Source: an uncultured Desulfobacter sp. (GTDB lineage: Bacteria; Desulfobacterota; Desulfobacteria; Desulfobacterales; Desulfobacteraceae). From it: a stretch of DNA of 64,000 nt. The position numbers and the translations under genes are program-made. Below, piece by piece: positions 9,301 through 17,184 of the stretch (position 1 is its first letter; every line of letters begins with the position of its first letter). Under the pieces are notes generated by a model. That model saw only the letters and a program-made list of their open reading frames with translations, had not been told where the DNA came from and made no database searches. The DNA lies in NCBI RefSeq assembly GCF_963665355.1, contig NZ_OY762229.1:5479666-5543665 (forward strand), written 5' to 3'.

Positions 9301-10722
9301 AAGAATACGCGCCCCGGTTCCGGAAAATTCCTTTTGTTGGAAAGCGGATCTATCGACAGCACTTATAGCCTTTGCATTGTTAACGTAGGAAAAGGCAAGA
9401 ACCCCGCTGATGGCAAGGCAGAGCAGGCACAAAGAAAAAATGGTCAGGCTTATTGTGGTTCTTCGCCACATGATAAATTCCGACAAAGGCTTAAATACAT
9501 TCCTGTCCTTGGGCAGGACTGCGTTAAAAAAACTTCTCAGGAAAAAGCCTTTGTTCCGGTCCAATGCCGCATCATTGCTGTAGGTGATGCCTGCTGTTTT
9601 CAAAAAATCAGATCCGGGCATTCCTTTGCGGGTGGCACTGGAAAAGTAGACCCCCCTGAACAAGGGGGTGGCCTGATAAATATCCTCGGCAAACAACTGG
9701 CTGACATAGGCCTCGAGCCCGGGCTTTAAATTCATGAATTCCCCGGAAAAAGAGATGGCGAAATTATTGATCCGGTTATGGACAAAAAGGGATCGCAGTT
9801 CTCTTATCCGGCCGGACACGGATGTCATGCACTGGTCCAGCACCTTTAAGCCGTCTGTGTCGTTGTCACTGTTTGCATAGCCCATGACCTGGTCATATCT
9901 GAGGTCAGGAATGTGGTCACAAAAATCCGTAAACCCGTTTACAAGATCCATTTTCGTGACCAGAAGATAGACAGGGAACATGGCACCCAAGACCCGCATC
10001 ATCTGGTTGATCCGCTGACGGATGCTTTTGGCTTTTTCGCTCAACAGGACCTGATCTTCGTTGAGAAGCGAATCAGCTGCCACGGCCACGATGACGCCGT
10101 TGACCGGTTCTTTTTTTCGATATTTTGCAAGAAGGGCTAAAAAAGCACCCCACTCTTTTTTATCTTGTTCCTCTTCAATGGGGATGGTGTACCGGCCGGC
10201 AGTGTCCAGCACCACGGCCTGTTCCAAAAACCACCAGTCGCAGTTTTTTGTTCCTGCCACGATGGTGGCAGAGCTCACATCGGTCAGGGCTGAACTTAAG
10301 TTTGAATTTTTAATGGCCGAGGTCTTGCCGGATCTGGATTCCCCCATGATCATATACCAGGGCAGAACATAAACAGGGTTGCCGAACCGCCTTAGATGCG
10401 ATTTTTGCAGTTTGGCAATGGACGTTTTCCACTGATCCTCGGCCTGCTTTAAACTGAGATCCAGAGCGGTTGATTCTGCAGCCGGAACAGCTGTTTCTTC
10501 ATTGATAACCGACTGGACAAATTTTTTTTCATTCCTGCGGATTAAAAATTTCTTCATCGCAACAAAGGCAAAAATAACCCCGGACATACAGGCGACCAGA
10601 ACGCCGGCAATCCACCAGGACCATCCCTTGATCTCCACGGCCCAGTATCCGGCAGCGAAAAGAAAGCACAACACCAGCAGGATCAGAAAACAATAAAAAA
10701 GAAATTTAAAAAATTTTTTCAT
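6304..10722 (-). CDS. tssM: TssM (IcmF) with duplicated periplasmic module and C-terminal SPOR-like domain
   Basis: TssM is the inner-membrane, periplasm-spanning core of the T6SS membrane complex, linking TssL to the lipoprotein TssJ. This copy has 1472 residues against about 1100-1200 in the best-known members. Two N-terminal membrane helices (about 6-28 and 36-56) precede a P-loop GESRSGKT at 127-134 in the cytoplasmic domain; a third helix (ISLTIFSLCLLCLAISG) near residue 430 leads into the periplasm. Two similar modules of about 100 residues follow, 1047-1151 and 1222-1323, each with an NFP or NYP turn and a PDTCG motif. A low-complexity linker then leads to residues 1381-1472, which resemble a SPOR peptidoglycan-binding domain (NNFTIQI, SLIWGSF, PWIRRFGSI). 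The SPOR call rests on motif recognition only. Confidence 0.93.
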   Translation of the reverse strand: MKKFFKFLFYCFLILLVLCFLFAAGYWAVEIKGWSWWIAGVLVACMSGVIFAFVAMKKFLIRRNEKKFVQSVINEETAVPAAESTALDLSLKQAEDQWKTSIAKLQKSHLRRFGNPVYVLPWYMIMGESRSGKTSAIKNSNLSSALTDVSSATIVAGTKNCDWWFLEQAVVLDTAGRYTIPIEEEQDKKEWGAFLALLAKYRKKEPVNGVIVAVAADSLLNEDQVLLSEKAKSIRQRINQMMRVLGAMFPVYLLVTKMDLVNGFTDFCDHIPDLRYDQVMGYANSDNDTDGLKVLDQCMTSVSGRIRELRSLFVHNRINNFAISFSGEFMNLKPGLEAYVSQLFAEDIYQATPLFRGVYFSSATRKGMPGSDFLKTAGITYSNDAALDRNKGFFLRSFFNAVLPKDRNVFKPLSEFIMWRRTTISLTIFSLCLLCLAISGVLAFSYVNNAKAISAVDRSAFQQKEFSGTGARILYYDRIRAQIQNLESANRGWVLPRLGLHHSLVLENKLKDRFVQDVRTHLIDPLDDQFYESVSALKGAVSDEEVVNNAAYAVQRIMILEKALEKDTLPDIRTYVESMRPVVPPLDPGLPGTDLPCLAAVHYAYQEWSQDKTLTGKKLDMFRKILSRVTMQGDNFEWLVSRWVSRTPGVDLSAFIKGYQINTEALNRPTDIKGAFTRPGRREIKSFLDMIEIAYRDKPAFSRMENRFWAWYAKEFYRSWYDFAASFPTGINWDTIVDNWQDLGALMTTVQNPYFLLLEKMGQEFEWFRDEAGSVRPDSEPAWAKTVAMLKEIKTLAKTEQKKKEGSFLAKLSMTKEKITDALDKSPAKILKDAGLQEDADLEYKMQLAQVWNTYLGHLATLSAAGAYTEKCFHMFSDLFKALSDPGKEQAPFNLTYNSLLQLDAFFKSTNTSPVIFQLVKGPYDYMTTYAVAKSALYLQGKWEEIVLSTALNTDPEKYYATMFDKSSGAIWQFINDEAAAFIGQTKTGFGAATAFGLKLPFNNLFFRLLNKGEQLKLEKQDEYSVDLTTLPTSVNEDAKIMPYSTTLLMECAGEKTALINNNFPETQTFVWRPDTCGDVSLAIQFGDSWLEKRYKGRLGFAQFLYDFKDGTHSFDPTDFPEYKGFLVNNNVTRIFVSYDINGIEPVLEFLERRPPSVPEVIFSRYVSPKGKYPLSEKEMARQDSPVQPDTAQALLKDRYAVILETVPMEVNSGALVKPTSSVFSLTCKDKVIKFENFNYPDTIDFDWVPDTCGKVLIYIYFPGVTLLKEYPDFLAFATDFKYHSKTFFSDDFPGQETQFENMGLISLTLSYIFAGDLPKLNIPKEKWAKPLSPVLNEAGPGPAEDKTKNDDKQKSSSPSQEDKAEPAPVLPPQSPLGDNGWVAGQNINNFTIQIMMGFEKPGVEKFARDNDLKGPGAIYENQLNGRKMYSLIWGSFETYQQALQAKESLSASASRHSPWIRRFGSIMKEIE

Positions 10723-10738
10723 CTTATCTGTAATTGAA

Positions 10739-11410
10739 TCAATTCAATAGTCCGGAGTTATTAACCAATTGAGTCAGCCGAAGGTTAAAAATATAATACA
10801 ACAAAAAAAACAGAACCACAGGCAGCAGTACAAGGACCGAGGTGAGGTCTGCCAGCCCCTTCCACCGTTTCCGTTTAAGGCGTCTGCAGGGCAGTGTATC
10901 CCCGGCATCGGGGAAAAGAGTGTCCGGGATCTGTTCATCTTCCAAACCGGTCACTTTCTTACGGGTAGCCCGTTTGATGCCGTCAAGGGCGTCAGCCTGG
11001 TGGGGCTGGTAAAGAGATCCTTTGAACCCCGAAGCCAGGCAGTAATCATACACCTCCAGAAGGTCTTTTTCACTTTCTGTGATTTTTTCTATCCGTTCAA
11101 AAAACTCTGTGCCGGCATTGGTCGTATTAAAATATTTTTTTTGCAGTGAATTTCTTATCCATTCATTTTTCTGATTCCAGCCGGTTGCAAGAAGTGTCTC
11201 ATCAATCCATGCGAAAACAGGAAACAATGCCTGGTCAAACAACGATTTTGAAATGCCAGCTGCCTTTGCCTTTGTCCTGGCCCGCTCAATCAGCTGCTGA
11301 TAACCTGTAAGCACCTGTTCATAGTCCACGGTCTCAACCTGAAGCTGATCCGCCAGATGATAGGTATAGGCCATAAGTTCAGTGACACAGTCAACACAGG
11401 AGGGTTTCAT
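10739..11410 (-). CDS. tssL: TssL, T6SS inner-membrane protein (DotU type)
   Basis: TssL (DotU/IcmH) binds the cytoplasmic part of TssM and connects the membrane complex to the baseplate. At 223 residues it is the short, tail-anchored form: a cytoplasmic helical domain (ALFPVFAWIDETLLATGW near residue 61; NAGTEFFERIEKI near 98; YDYCLASGFKGSLY near 121) and one hydrophobic segment near the C-terminus (DLTSVLVLLPVVLFFLLYYIF, about 187-210). No OmpA-like peptidoglycan-binding domain follows the membrane helix, so any cell-wall anchor must come from another protein. It lies between tssK and tssM with short gaps. Confidence 0.92.
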   Translation of the reverse strand: MKPSCVDCVTELMAYTYHLADQLQVETVDYEQVLTGYQQLIERARTKAKAAGISKSLFDQALFPVFAWIDETLLATGWNQKNEWIRNSLQKKYFNTTNAGTEFFERIEKITESEKDLLEVYDYCLASGFKGSLYQPHQADALDGIKRATRKKVTGLEDEQIPDTLFPDAGDTLPCRRLKRKRWKGLADLTSVLVLLPVVLFFLLYYIFNLRLTQLVNNSGLLN

Positions 11411-11423
11411 GAATCCACTACCT

Positions 11424-12818
11424 TTAAATTTGCGAAATCACAATTTCTATTGATACATCCTCTGGCGCATTATCCCAGAAAAGGCATATGTCTCCCCATT
11501 GCTTTATTTCACTCCATAAATGGTGCTTGGAATCAATTCTGAAATAAAATGATCCTGCACGCTTGGGCATACCCGGCGGAGGCACCAGGCGGTGCTTTAA
11601 GGGAACTCCCGGCAACGCCCGTGAAATCATATTTTCTATCTGTCCCGGCGGGGCCATTTTGGCAAGATTGTGTATCTCATTGATGATTCTCTCCTGGTCC
11701 TCCCCGGTTTTCAACACAAGGAAGTACATATAAGAATCTTTAAATTCCTCTGCCGGAATTTTAACGGTAAAGCGGGTATCCTCCCGGGCCATGGTAAAAA
11801 TACTTTCGCCGCCGATGGAGACTCCCCGGAGCAGTTCGCCAAGCAGGGTCTGGGCATCGTCAAAGCACTTATACAACGCCTCATGGTCATACTCAGGCAG
11901 CAGCGGCATCCCGTCTTTAAGCTGCCCTAATGCATTGATCCGGTCGGTAAAGGTACTTAAATCACCAACCATCTGCCTTAGGGCGCAATAGGCGGCATGG
12001 GGATGAATCGTTTCAACCTCGATAATGTGGTTGATAACAGGCAAAGACCTGTTCAGGGCGCTTAAAACAAGGAGGTGGGGTAAAAAATGGGCATCAAAAT
12101 CGGAAGTAAAACCCTGGGAGAATTTAAAGGATTCAAACACCCTGCATCGTGAAATTATATTTTCCCTTAAATTTTTAAGGATACTCATCACGATATCGGA
12201 CCCGGATATCAGATAGGTCGGTGCAACATAGGTCCTTGACAGACCCACGGCATCATCCTTTAATTCAAGGCAGCATACGGGAATCATAAGATAATCCCTG
12301 TATGTGTCCACTTCATGATCCCAGAATATTTTTACGAAATGATCTATTTTTCTGATATCTGCAGGATCGCCGCCTGCATGGGTCTCCTTGACGCTCTCGG
12401 GCTCGACATATGAAATGGACCGGGTGGCGACAGATTCGGTGCTGTCGGCCGAATCAAGCGACGTCACATTCTTGCCGTAAGGATTGTATTTTTTTATTCC
12501 AAGATAAACTGTGACAGGGCTGTCTTTTTCCACATCAAAGGAAAGATCTTCGAAGGATCTGGGACGAATTACGGCGTTCTCAGGGCATTTCACCCATGTT
12601 CCATCCTGAAAAATCAGCTCACAGGAATCAATTTCCAGCAATCTGTTCCCAAGGGCTGTTTCCTGGATATGAATATGACCGCACCCCCAGAAATACGGTG
12701 TCTGGTAGTAATTGTAAGGCGTGAGCAGAGACTTGAAAAAACCATCATTCTGCTGAAAATGATGGGGCTGGAGGAAAAGGCCCTGATGCCAGAAAATCTG
12801 TTTTTCAGGTCTATTCAT
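11424..12818 (-). CDS. tssK: TssK, T6SS baseplate-membrane complex adaptor
   Basis: TssK trimers connect the baseplate wedges to the TssL/TssM membrane complex and resemble phage receptor-binding proteins. The 464-residue length is standard. The start IFWHQGLFLQPHHFQQND is the near-invariant family signature, and the C-terminal domain contains LPGVPLKHRLVPPPGMP and FYFRIDSKHHLWSEI, also typical. The ATG overlaps the end of tssJ by 8 bases, so translation is coupled. Confidence 0.96.
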   Translation of the reverse strand: MNRPEKQIFWHQGLFLQPHHFQQNDGFFKSLLTPYNYYQTPYFWGCGHIHIQETALGNRLLEIDSCELIFQDGTWVKCPENAVIRPRSFEDLSFDVEKDSPVTVYLGIKKYNPYGKNVTSLDSADSTESVATRSISYVEPESVKETHAGGDPADIRKIDHFVKIFWDHEVDTYRDYLMIPVCCLELKDDAVGLSRTYVAPTYLISGSDIVMSILKNLRENIISRCRVFESFKFSQGFTSDFDAHFLPHLLVLSALNRSLPVINHIIEVETIHPHAAYCALRQMVGDLSTFTDRINALGQLKDGMPLLPEYDHEALYKCFDDAQTLLGELLRGVSIGGESIFTMAREDTRFTVKIPAEEFKDSYMYFLVLKTGEDQERIINEIHNLAKMAPPGQIENMISRALPGVPLKHRLVPPPGMPKRAGSFYFRIDSKHHLWSEIKQWGDICLFWDNAPEDVSIEIVISQI

Positions 12819-13377
12819 CGGGTATGATTCCTTTAATGTCGTGGGCGGTTAAGGTCAGATTAATTTTCAAGTCAGGGATAACCGCGACATCTTTCTTAAA
12901 AAAAATCATTCCCTTTTTTTCTATTTTGTAAGGAATCTCAAGAATGCAGGTGGATCTTCCCGGCTGTAAATCAAAAAAACCGGCTGCGCATGCAACCCAG
13001 CGGCTTTTCTCAGCCCTGTCAAATACTATTTTGCCTGATTTTCCCGGATCAAGAAATATCTTTTGAATTGATGTAACACTTGAATCAAAGTTCTGTGCCT
13101 TAAGCAACTTAATTAAACCGTCTTTATACGCTGACAATTCTTGAAATTTATTTACACTGTCCAACTGATAAATCACGAGCTGAAGAACATGGGACGTTCC
13201 TTGAAATTCGTTAAGCATTGGGGCTGTTTTATAACTTATTTCAACACTTTCAGGTTTGTAAACCCATTGGGGCTGAGGTTTTGGCGTTTCTTTTCCGCCG
13301 CAGGCGGCAAGAAAAAGCGAAATTGCTGTGAAAAGAATTAGTAAAAAAACATGACGTATTCTTTGAAACAAGACCAT
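12811..13377 (-). CDS. tssJ: TssJ, T6SS outer-membrane lipoprotein
   Basis: TssJ is the outer-membrane lipoprotein that anchors the periplasmic end of TssM. The 188-residue protein begins with a signal peptide and a lipobox (LAAC, cysteine at about residue 26). The mature part shows the family pattern NEFQGTSHVLQLVIYQLDSVNKF followed by short beta-strands and a C-terminal KINLTLTAHDIKG. It is the first gene of the visible operon, with an AGGGTGG Shine-Dalgarno 5 bases before the ATG. The operon promoter must therefore lie in 13378-13771 or read through from further away. Confidence 0.93.
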   Translation of the reverse strand: MVLFQRIRHVFLLILFTAISLFLAACGGKETPKPQPQWVYKPESVEISYKTAPMLNEFQGTSHVLQLVIYQLDSVNKFQELSAYKDGLIKLLKAQNFDSSVTSIQKIFLDPGKSGKIVFDRAEKSRWVACAAGFFDLQPGRSTCILEIPYKIEKKGMIFFKKDVAVIPDLKINLTLTAHDIKGIIPDE

Positions 13378-13771
13378 TATACCACCCTGAGTTGCACGTA
13401 ATTATTGTGAACCCCGCCAAAACACCACAGGTTAATTTCAAAACAGATCTAACATAACAAGATGTTATACATTTCAGGCATTCACCAGTTTTTGTGATAT
13501 TTGTTCAACACACAGTGTTGAGATGAGCTTTTTCGTTTGCAGGTATCACATATTTAGATTAATCCCAAAGAATTGTCAACGAAGGAACAGTTGTGTACTG
13601 CATATTTAAACCTATTTCCAGCGATTGGCAGGACAACACATTATTGATCAGGTTCACGGCGTTAAAAAAGACGCAACACTTCAGCCTGAATGGTTTGGGG
13701 TTGAAGTCTTAATGCAAAAAAGGTATGACAAATACGAAATATTAATAATTCGTTAAAAAGGAACCCGGCCC
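13378..13771. promoter_or_regulatory. Intergenic region between the T6SS operon and the STAS gene
   Basis: This 394-bp gap between divergently transcribed genes should hold promoters for both. Two short palindromes are visible: ATAACAAGATGTTAT (about 13455-13475) and CAACACACAGTGTTG (about 13507-13522), either of which could be an operator. No TGGCAC-N5-TTGC type sigma-54 site facing tssJ was found by eye. From about 13610 to 13757 one plus-strand frame is open to a stop and reads like a protein C-terminus (VHGVKKDATLQPEWFGVEVL) but has only a TTG as possible start; it may be a gene remnant. Confidence 0.4.
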
Positions 13772-14116
13772 ATGGATATTGGTATCCAAATTCAAAAACA
13801 AGACAATTTTTCAATCGTAGCGGTATCCGGAAAAATTGATGCGATAACTTCAGATGGACTGGAAGGCGCCCTGATTGACCTCATTGACCAGGGCGAGAAG
13901 CATATCATTCTTGACCTTGAAAAAACAACATACATCAGCAGTGCCGGGCTCAGAATTTTGATCGTTATCACCAAACAGCTATACGATGACGGACAGTTCT
14001 GCCTTTGCAATGCTAACGATAACGTCCACGAAATAATTGAAATGGCCGGCTTTAACGTATTTATGAATATTTACAGCGATCTTACTGAGGCAAAAAGCAA
14101 AGTTACCGATTCCTGA
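13772..14116 (+). CDS. STAS-domain anti-sigma factor antagonist
   Basis: This 114-residue single STAS domain belongs to the SpoIIAA/RsbV family, which bind and neutralise an anti-sigma kinase when unphosphorylated. The signature LDLEKTTYISSAGLRIL near residues 47-64 carries the serine that the partner kinase phosphorylates. An AAGGAA lies about 8 bases before the ATG. The next gene is a matching GHKL kinase, so the two probably work as a partner-switching pair. It is transcribed away from the T6SS operon across a shared intergenic region, which makes a regulatory link possible but unproven. Confidence 0.88.
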   Translation: MDIGIQIQKQDNFSIVAVSGKIDAITSDGLEGALIDLIDQGEKHIILDLEKTTYISSAGLRILIVITKQLYDDGQFCLCNANDNVHEIIEMAGFNVFMNIYSDLTEAKSKVTDS

Positions 14117-14184
14117 ATCCCGGTAATTCACGGGCCGGGCAGTCAGACAAATTTGGCAGACAGGTTCAATGGCAGGTGTATTCA

Positions 14185-14586
14185 ATGAAAAAAAAAATAT
14201 TTAAGCCCGAGATTGAATCAGTTATCAAAATCCAGAACTATATTAGCGAAAAAATTCATACGGAAAAACTAACTGACAAAAACTGGTTCAAGCTTAATCT
14301 GATCATTGAAGAAATAGTCGTCAATATCGTATCGTACGGGCTCAAAGACCGAAAAAATGGTTTCATTGAGGTCGGTGTAACATCCACAGACCAAGGCATT
14401 TTTTTGGAAATTTCAGACAATGGCGTGGCGTTCAACCTCCTTGAAAAAAAAGACCCGGATATTTCTGCAGATATTAAAGACCGCAATCCCGGCGGACTTG
14501 GAATTTTTTTAATCAAACAGATTGCAAAAGACGTTCAATACGCCAGAAAAGATGACAAAAATATTATTCGCCTGTTGATTGCCTGA
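14185..14586 (+). CDS. RsbW-like anti-sigma / STAS-kinase (GHKL ATPase)
   Basis: A 133-residue HATPase_c protein of the RsbW/SpoIIAB type, which phosphorylates an STAS antagonist and sequesters a sigma factor or other target. The N box appears as LIIEEIVVNIVSYGL near residues 37-51, the G1 box as ISDNGVAFN near 76-85, and the G2 box as GGLGIFLIKQ near 103-113. The ATG at 14185 is chosen over a GTG three codons earlier because GCAGG lies 8 bases before the ATG. It follows the STAS gene by 68 bp. No sigma factor or PP2C phosphatase is nearby, so the output and the dephosphorylating partner are unknown. Confidence 0.85.
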   Translation: MKKKIFKPEIESVIKIQNYISEKIHTEKLTDKNWFKLNLIIEEIVVNIVSYGLKDRKNGFIEVGVTSTDQGIFLEISDNGVAFNLLEKKDPDISADIKDRNPGGLGIFLIKQIAKDVQYARKDDKNIIRLLIA

Positions 14587-14598
14587 ATCAAAACAAAC

Positions 14599-14642
14599 AA
14601 CGGCAAAAGTTGCCGGCAATCAGGCAATCTTTACCGTTTTAA
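14599..14642 (+). terminator. Putative terminator after the STAS/kinase pair
   Basis: The outer arms AACGGCAAAAG and CTTTACCGTT pair with one mismatch around an inner stem TTGCC/GGCAA, followed by TTTT. It lies 13 bases after the kinase stop codon. Confidence 0.5.
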
Positions 14643-14785
14643 AAAAGCATGGAACACGTCAAATAAGAAAATAATATTTATAAATCAAAGCATTACATTT
14701 CCATTTAATAGAGGCACAGGACTTGCTTTTCCCAAGAAGCATGGTAGGGGAACAATGATCATATCATGCAACAAAGGAAAACATC

Positions 14786-15430
14786 ATGACATCCATATAT
14801 AGTAATTATTCAGGCCTCAGTTCCTATGCCGGGACCAGCCTTTCCGGCCTTTTGTCAAACACCTCGACCACGAACACAGGTATTGATGAATCAAGTACCG
14901 GCACATCCGCAGGTACAGACACAGTAACGCTGTCGCCGGAAGCTGTGGCCGCAACCAATCGGGAATCCATTGGGCTTCCGGCAACAGGCACACTGACCCT
15001 GTCGGATTTTCAAACAGCTGCATCCGACCAGGAAGAAACCGTAAGCACCCTGCTGGCATCAGCCATGGAAGAACTGGGCATCGATTCTGACCAAAAGGTT
15101 TCATTGTCCCTGAACAGCGACAATGAAATTGAAGTTAAGAACAGCTTTACAGGCAGCAATGACCTTGAAAATCTGTTAAATGCAAACAGCGAGTTCTCCC
15201 GGACGTTCACCGCTTTAACGGCAAACAATGAAATTTTAGATTTTACCGATGACCTTCAGGAAAAAGTCGGCAGCACCAGTCTGGCCGACTACATCAACAG
15301 TGACACCACCCAGACGGACCTTCTCTCCCTGGCAGCCGAATATGCCGGCATCAGGGCAGCCTCGGGCTCCCTGGAAACTTTGCTGAGTATCAGCCACCAG
15401 GAAACGCCCTACACCTATGAATACAATTAG
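14786..15430 (+). CDS. Ser/Thr-rich protein of unknown function
   Basis: A 214-residue protein I do not recognise. The first 55 residues are rich in Ser, Thr, Gly and Tyr (YSNYSGLSSYAGTSLSG). A short DTVTLSPEAVA segment near residues 44-55 resembles a motif seen in FlgM-like and flagellar-exported proteins, but the rest does not match FlgM. The remainder is acidic, mainly helical and lacks cysteine. There is no signal peptide or membrane helix, so if exported it would need a non-Sec route. AAAGGA before the ATG supports translation. It stands alone between the STAS/kinase pair and the nickel transporter operon. Confidence 0.7.
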   Translation: MTSIYSNYSGLSSYAGTSLSGLLSNTSTTNTGIDESSTGTSAGTDTVTLSPEAVAATNRESIGLPATGTLTLSDFQTAASDQEETVSTLLASAMEELGIDSDQKVSLSLNSDNEIEVKNSFTGSNDLENLLNANSEFSRTFTALTANNEILDFTDDLQEKVGSTSLADYINSDTTQTDLLSLAAEYAGIRAASGSLETLLSISHQETPYTYEYN

Positions 15431-15640
15431 GCACAACGTATCCTTTTATAATATTTCCCATTGATTCAATCGTTTTTTTAATATAAAAAATTGAAAATCT
15501 TAATGCAGGCATGAAGCCTGTGGTTCAGATTAAATTTCATTGGTTTTTTTCCGGACCCGGCCAAGAAGGTTTAGACTTTTACCGGCAACGCTGTTGTGCG
15601 TATTTTATAAAAATTTAGGAAGTTACAGGAGAAAAAACTA

Positions 15641-16420
15641 ATGAAAAAAACACTGATCGCATCAGGGCTCATGTTTGCTGCACTTATGTTTGCTGCCGTA
15701 AGTGTCCAGGCGCACTACGGCATGGTTATCCCTTCGGACAACATGGTCATGCCGGATGAAGACCGTACCGTTCACCTTACAGCCTCTTTTTCCCATCCCT
15801 TTGAACAGATTGGAATGGAACTGGTCAAACCCAAGGTCTTTGCCGTACGTGCCAACGGTCAGGAACAAGATCTGTTAGGGACGCTCAAACAGGCCCAAAT
15901 TATGGACCATACAGCCTGGAAAACCGATTACAAAATCAAAAAACCCGGTGTCTACATGTTTTACATGGAGCCGGTACCCTACTGGGAACCTGCCGAAGAC
16001 TGCTTTATCATTCATTATACAAAAACTGTGGTCACCGCGTTTGGTGATGACGAAGGATGGGACGAAGAGATCGGTCTGAAAACCGAAATCGTTCCTTTGT
16101 CAAAACCGTTTGCCCAGTATAAAGGCAACGTGTTCCAGGGTATTGTTAAATTAGACGGCCAGGCTGTGCCCTTTGCAGAAGTTGAAGTGGAATATTACAA
16201 CGAAGACGGCAAATCCGAAGCCCCCACCGATTATATGGTTACCCAGACCATCAAGGCTGATGCAAACGGCGTTTTTACCTATGCTGCACCCAGGGCTGGG
16301 TGGTGGGGATTTGCAGCGCTCAATGAAGCTGATTTCACCCTTAAGGCGGATGGACAGGACAAGGGTGTTGAATTGGGTGCTGTTATATGGGTAAAATTCG
16401 AAGACTGGAAAACAAAATAG
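15641..16420 (+). CDS. DUF4198 periplasmic protein, NikK-like component of Ni/Co uptake
   Basis: A 259-residue exported protein with a clear signal peptide (cleavage after VQA, mature protein starting [10 protein letters not shown]). DUF4198 proteins are known as NikK, auxiliary periplasmic components next to nickel or cobalt ECF transporters. The mature N-terminal histidine, exposed after cleavage, is a plausible metal ligand. Internal features fit the family: [14 protein letters not shown], a [17 protein letters not shown] strand and a C-terminal domain ([11 protein letters not shown]). CAGGAG lies upstream of the ATG. It leads a five-gene ECF cluster and is separated from cbiM by a 72-bp gap with a perfect GC-rich hairpin. 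Confidence 0.85.
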   Translation: MKKTLIASGLMFAALMFAAVSVQAHYGMVIPSDNMVMPDEDRTVHLTASFSHPFEQIGMELVKPKVFAVRANGQEQDLLGTLKQAQIMDHTAWKTDYKIKKPGVYMFYMEPVPYWEPAEDCFIIHYTKTVVTAFGDDEGWDEEIGLKTEIVPLSKPFAQYKGNVFQGIVKLDGQAVPFAEVEVEYYNEDGKSEAPTDYMVTQTIKADANGVFTYAAPRAGWWGFAALNEADFTLKADGQDKGVELGAVIWVKFEDWKTK

Positions 16421-16434
16421 TGCTTTTACTGATT

Positions 16435-16467
16435 TCCGGCCGGGTTGTTTTCAGCAGTCCGGCCGGA
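16435..16467 (+). promoter_or_regulatory. GC-rich hairpin between nikK-like gene and cbiM
   Basis: Perfect 9-bp arms TCCGGCCGG and CCGGCCGGA flank a 15-base loop. No T-run follows, so it is more likely an mRNA processing or stabilising element, or a leaky stop, that sets a different level for the periplasmic protein than for the transporter. Confidence 0.6.
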
Positions 16468-16492
16468 TAGCTATTAATGGTGAGAAGATATT

Positions 16493-17152
16493 ATGCATAT
16501 TTCTGAAGGTGTTCTTTCCGCCCCGGTTTTAGGGGCCGGAATTACGCTGGCATTGGCCGGCACTGCCATCGGCTTGAAAAAACTTGAAGAGGATAAAATC
16601 CCGAAGGCCGCAATTTTGTCGGCCGCTTTTTTTGTGGCGTCCCTGATTCATGTGCCCATCGGGCCGTCAAGCGCCCATCTGGTTCTTAACGGGATACTTG
16701 GACTGATGCTGGGTTGGGTTGCGTTTCCATCCATTCTTATTGCGCTTCTGCTCCAGGGTGTTCTGTTCCAGTTCGGCGGGATCACCACCCTGGGGGTAAA
16801 CACCGTCATCATGGCCACACCTGCGGTGGTCTGTTATTACCTGTTTGCAGGTTTTGCCGTCAGACAAGGCGCTGTGGGTTATGCAGCCTCATTTGCCTGC
16901 GGGTTTTTAAGCGTATTTTTCAGCAGTCTGCTTGTGGGTGCAGCTTTGATGTTTACCCAGGAAAGTTTCTTTGAGGTGGCCTGGGCCGTTATTCTTACCC
17001 ATCTGCCAGTCATGATCATTGAGGGGCTTGTGGCCGTTTTCTGCGTGGGGTTTCTCAAGAAAGTGCAGCCCGAGCTTCTTCCCAGATGGTCTTCATCCCA
17101 GCAACAGGCCGCACTGAAAAACCTCAACGACATGGCCGAAAAACACGCATAG
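16493..17152 (+). CDS. cbiM: CbiM/NikM, substrate-binding membrane subunit of Ni/Co ECF transporter
   Basis: CbiM/NikM is the S-component that binds Co2+ or Ni2+. The 219-residue protein starts MHISEGVLS; the N-terminal amine and His2 are known metal ligands in this family, and the conserved HVPIGPSSAHLVLNG segment (about residues 53-67) carries further histidines. Several hydrophobic helices follow. The family's separate CbiN is missing; the next gene, with a C-terminal membrane anchor, probably replaces it. Substrate cannot be fixed from sequence, but association with DUF4198 (NikK) and NikL-type partners favours nickel. Confidence 0.92.
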   Translation: MHISEGVLSAPVLGAGITLALAGTAIGLKKLEEDKIPKAAILSAAFFVASLIHVPIGPSSAHLVLNGILGLMLGWVAFPSILIALLLQGVLFQFGGITTLGVNTVIMATPAVVCYYLFAGFAVRQGAVGYAASFACGFLSVFFSSLLVGAALMFTQESFFEVAWAVILTHLPVMIIEGLVAVFCVGFLKKVQPELLPRWSSSQQQAALKNLNDMAEKHA

Positions 17153-17184
17153 TCTGAAATTTTTTTTATTCGTGGTTAACAATT

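Noticed and set aside
15431-15640. Possible cobalamin or NiCo riboswitch before the nickel transporter operon
   Set aside because: No B12-box-like or NiCo-type conserved core was visible; only a short CAGGC/GCCTG hairpin is present.
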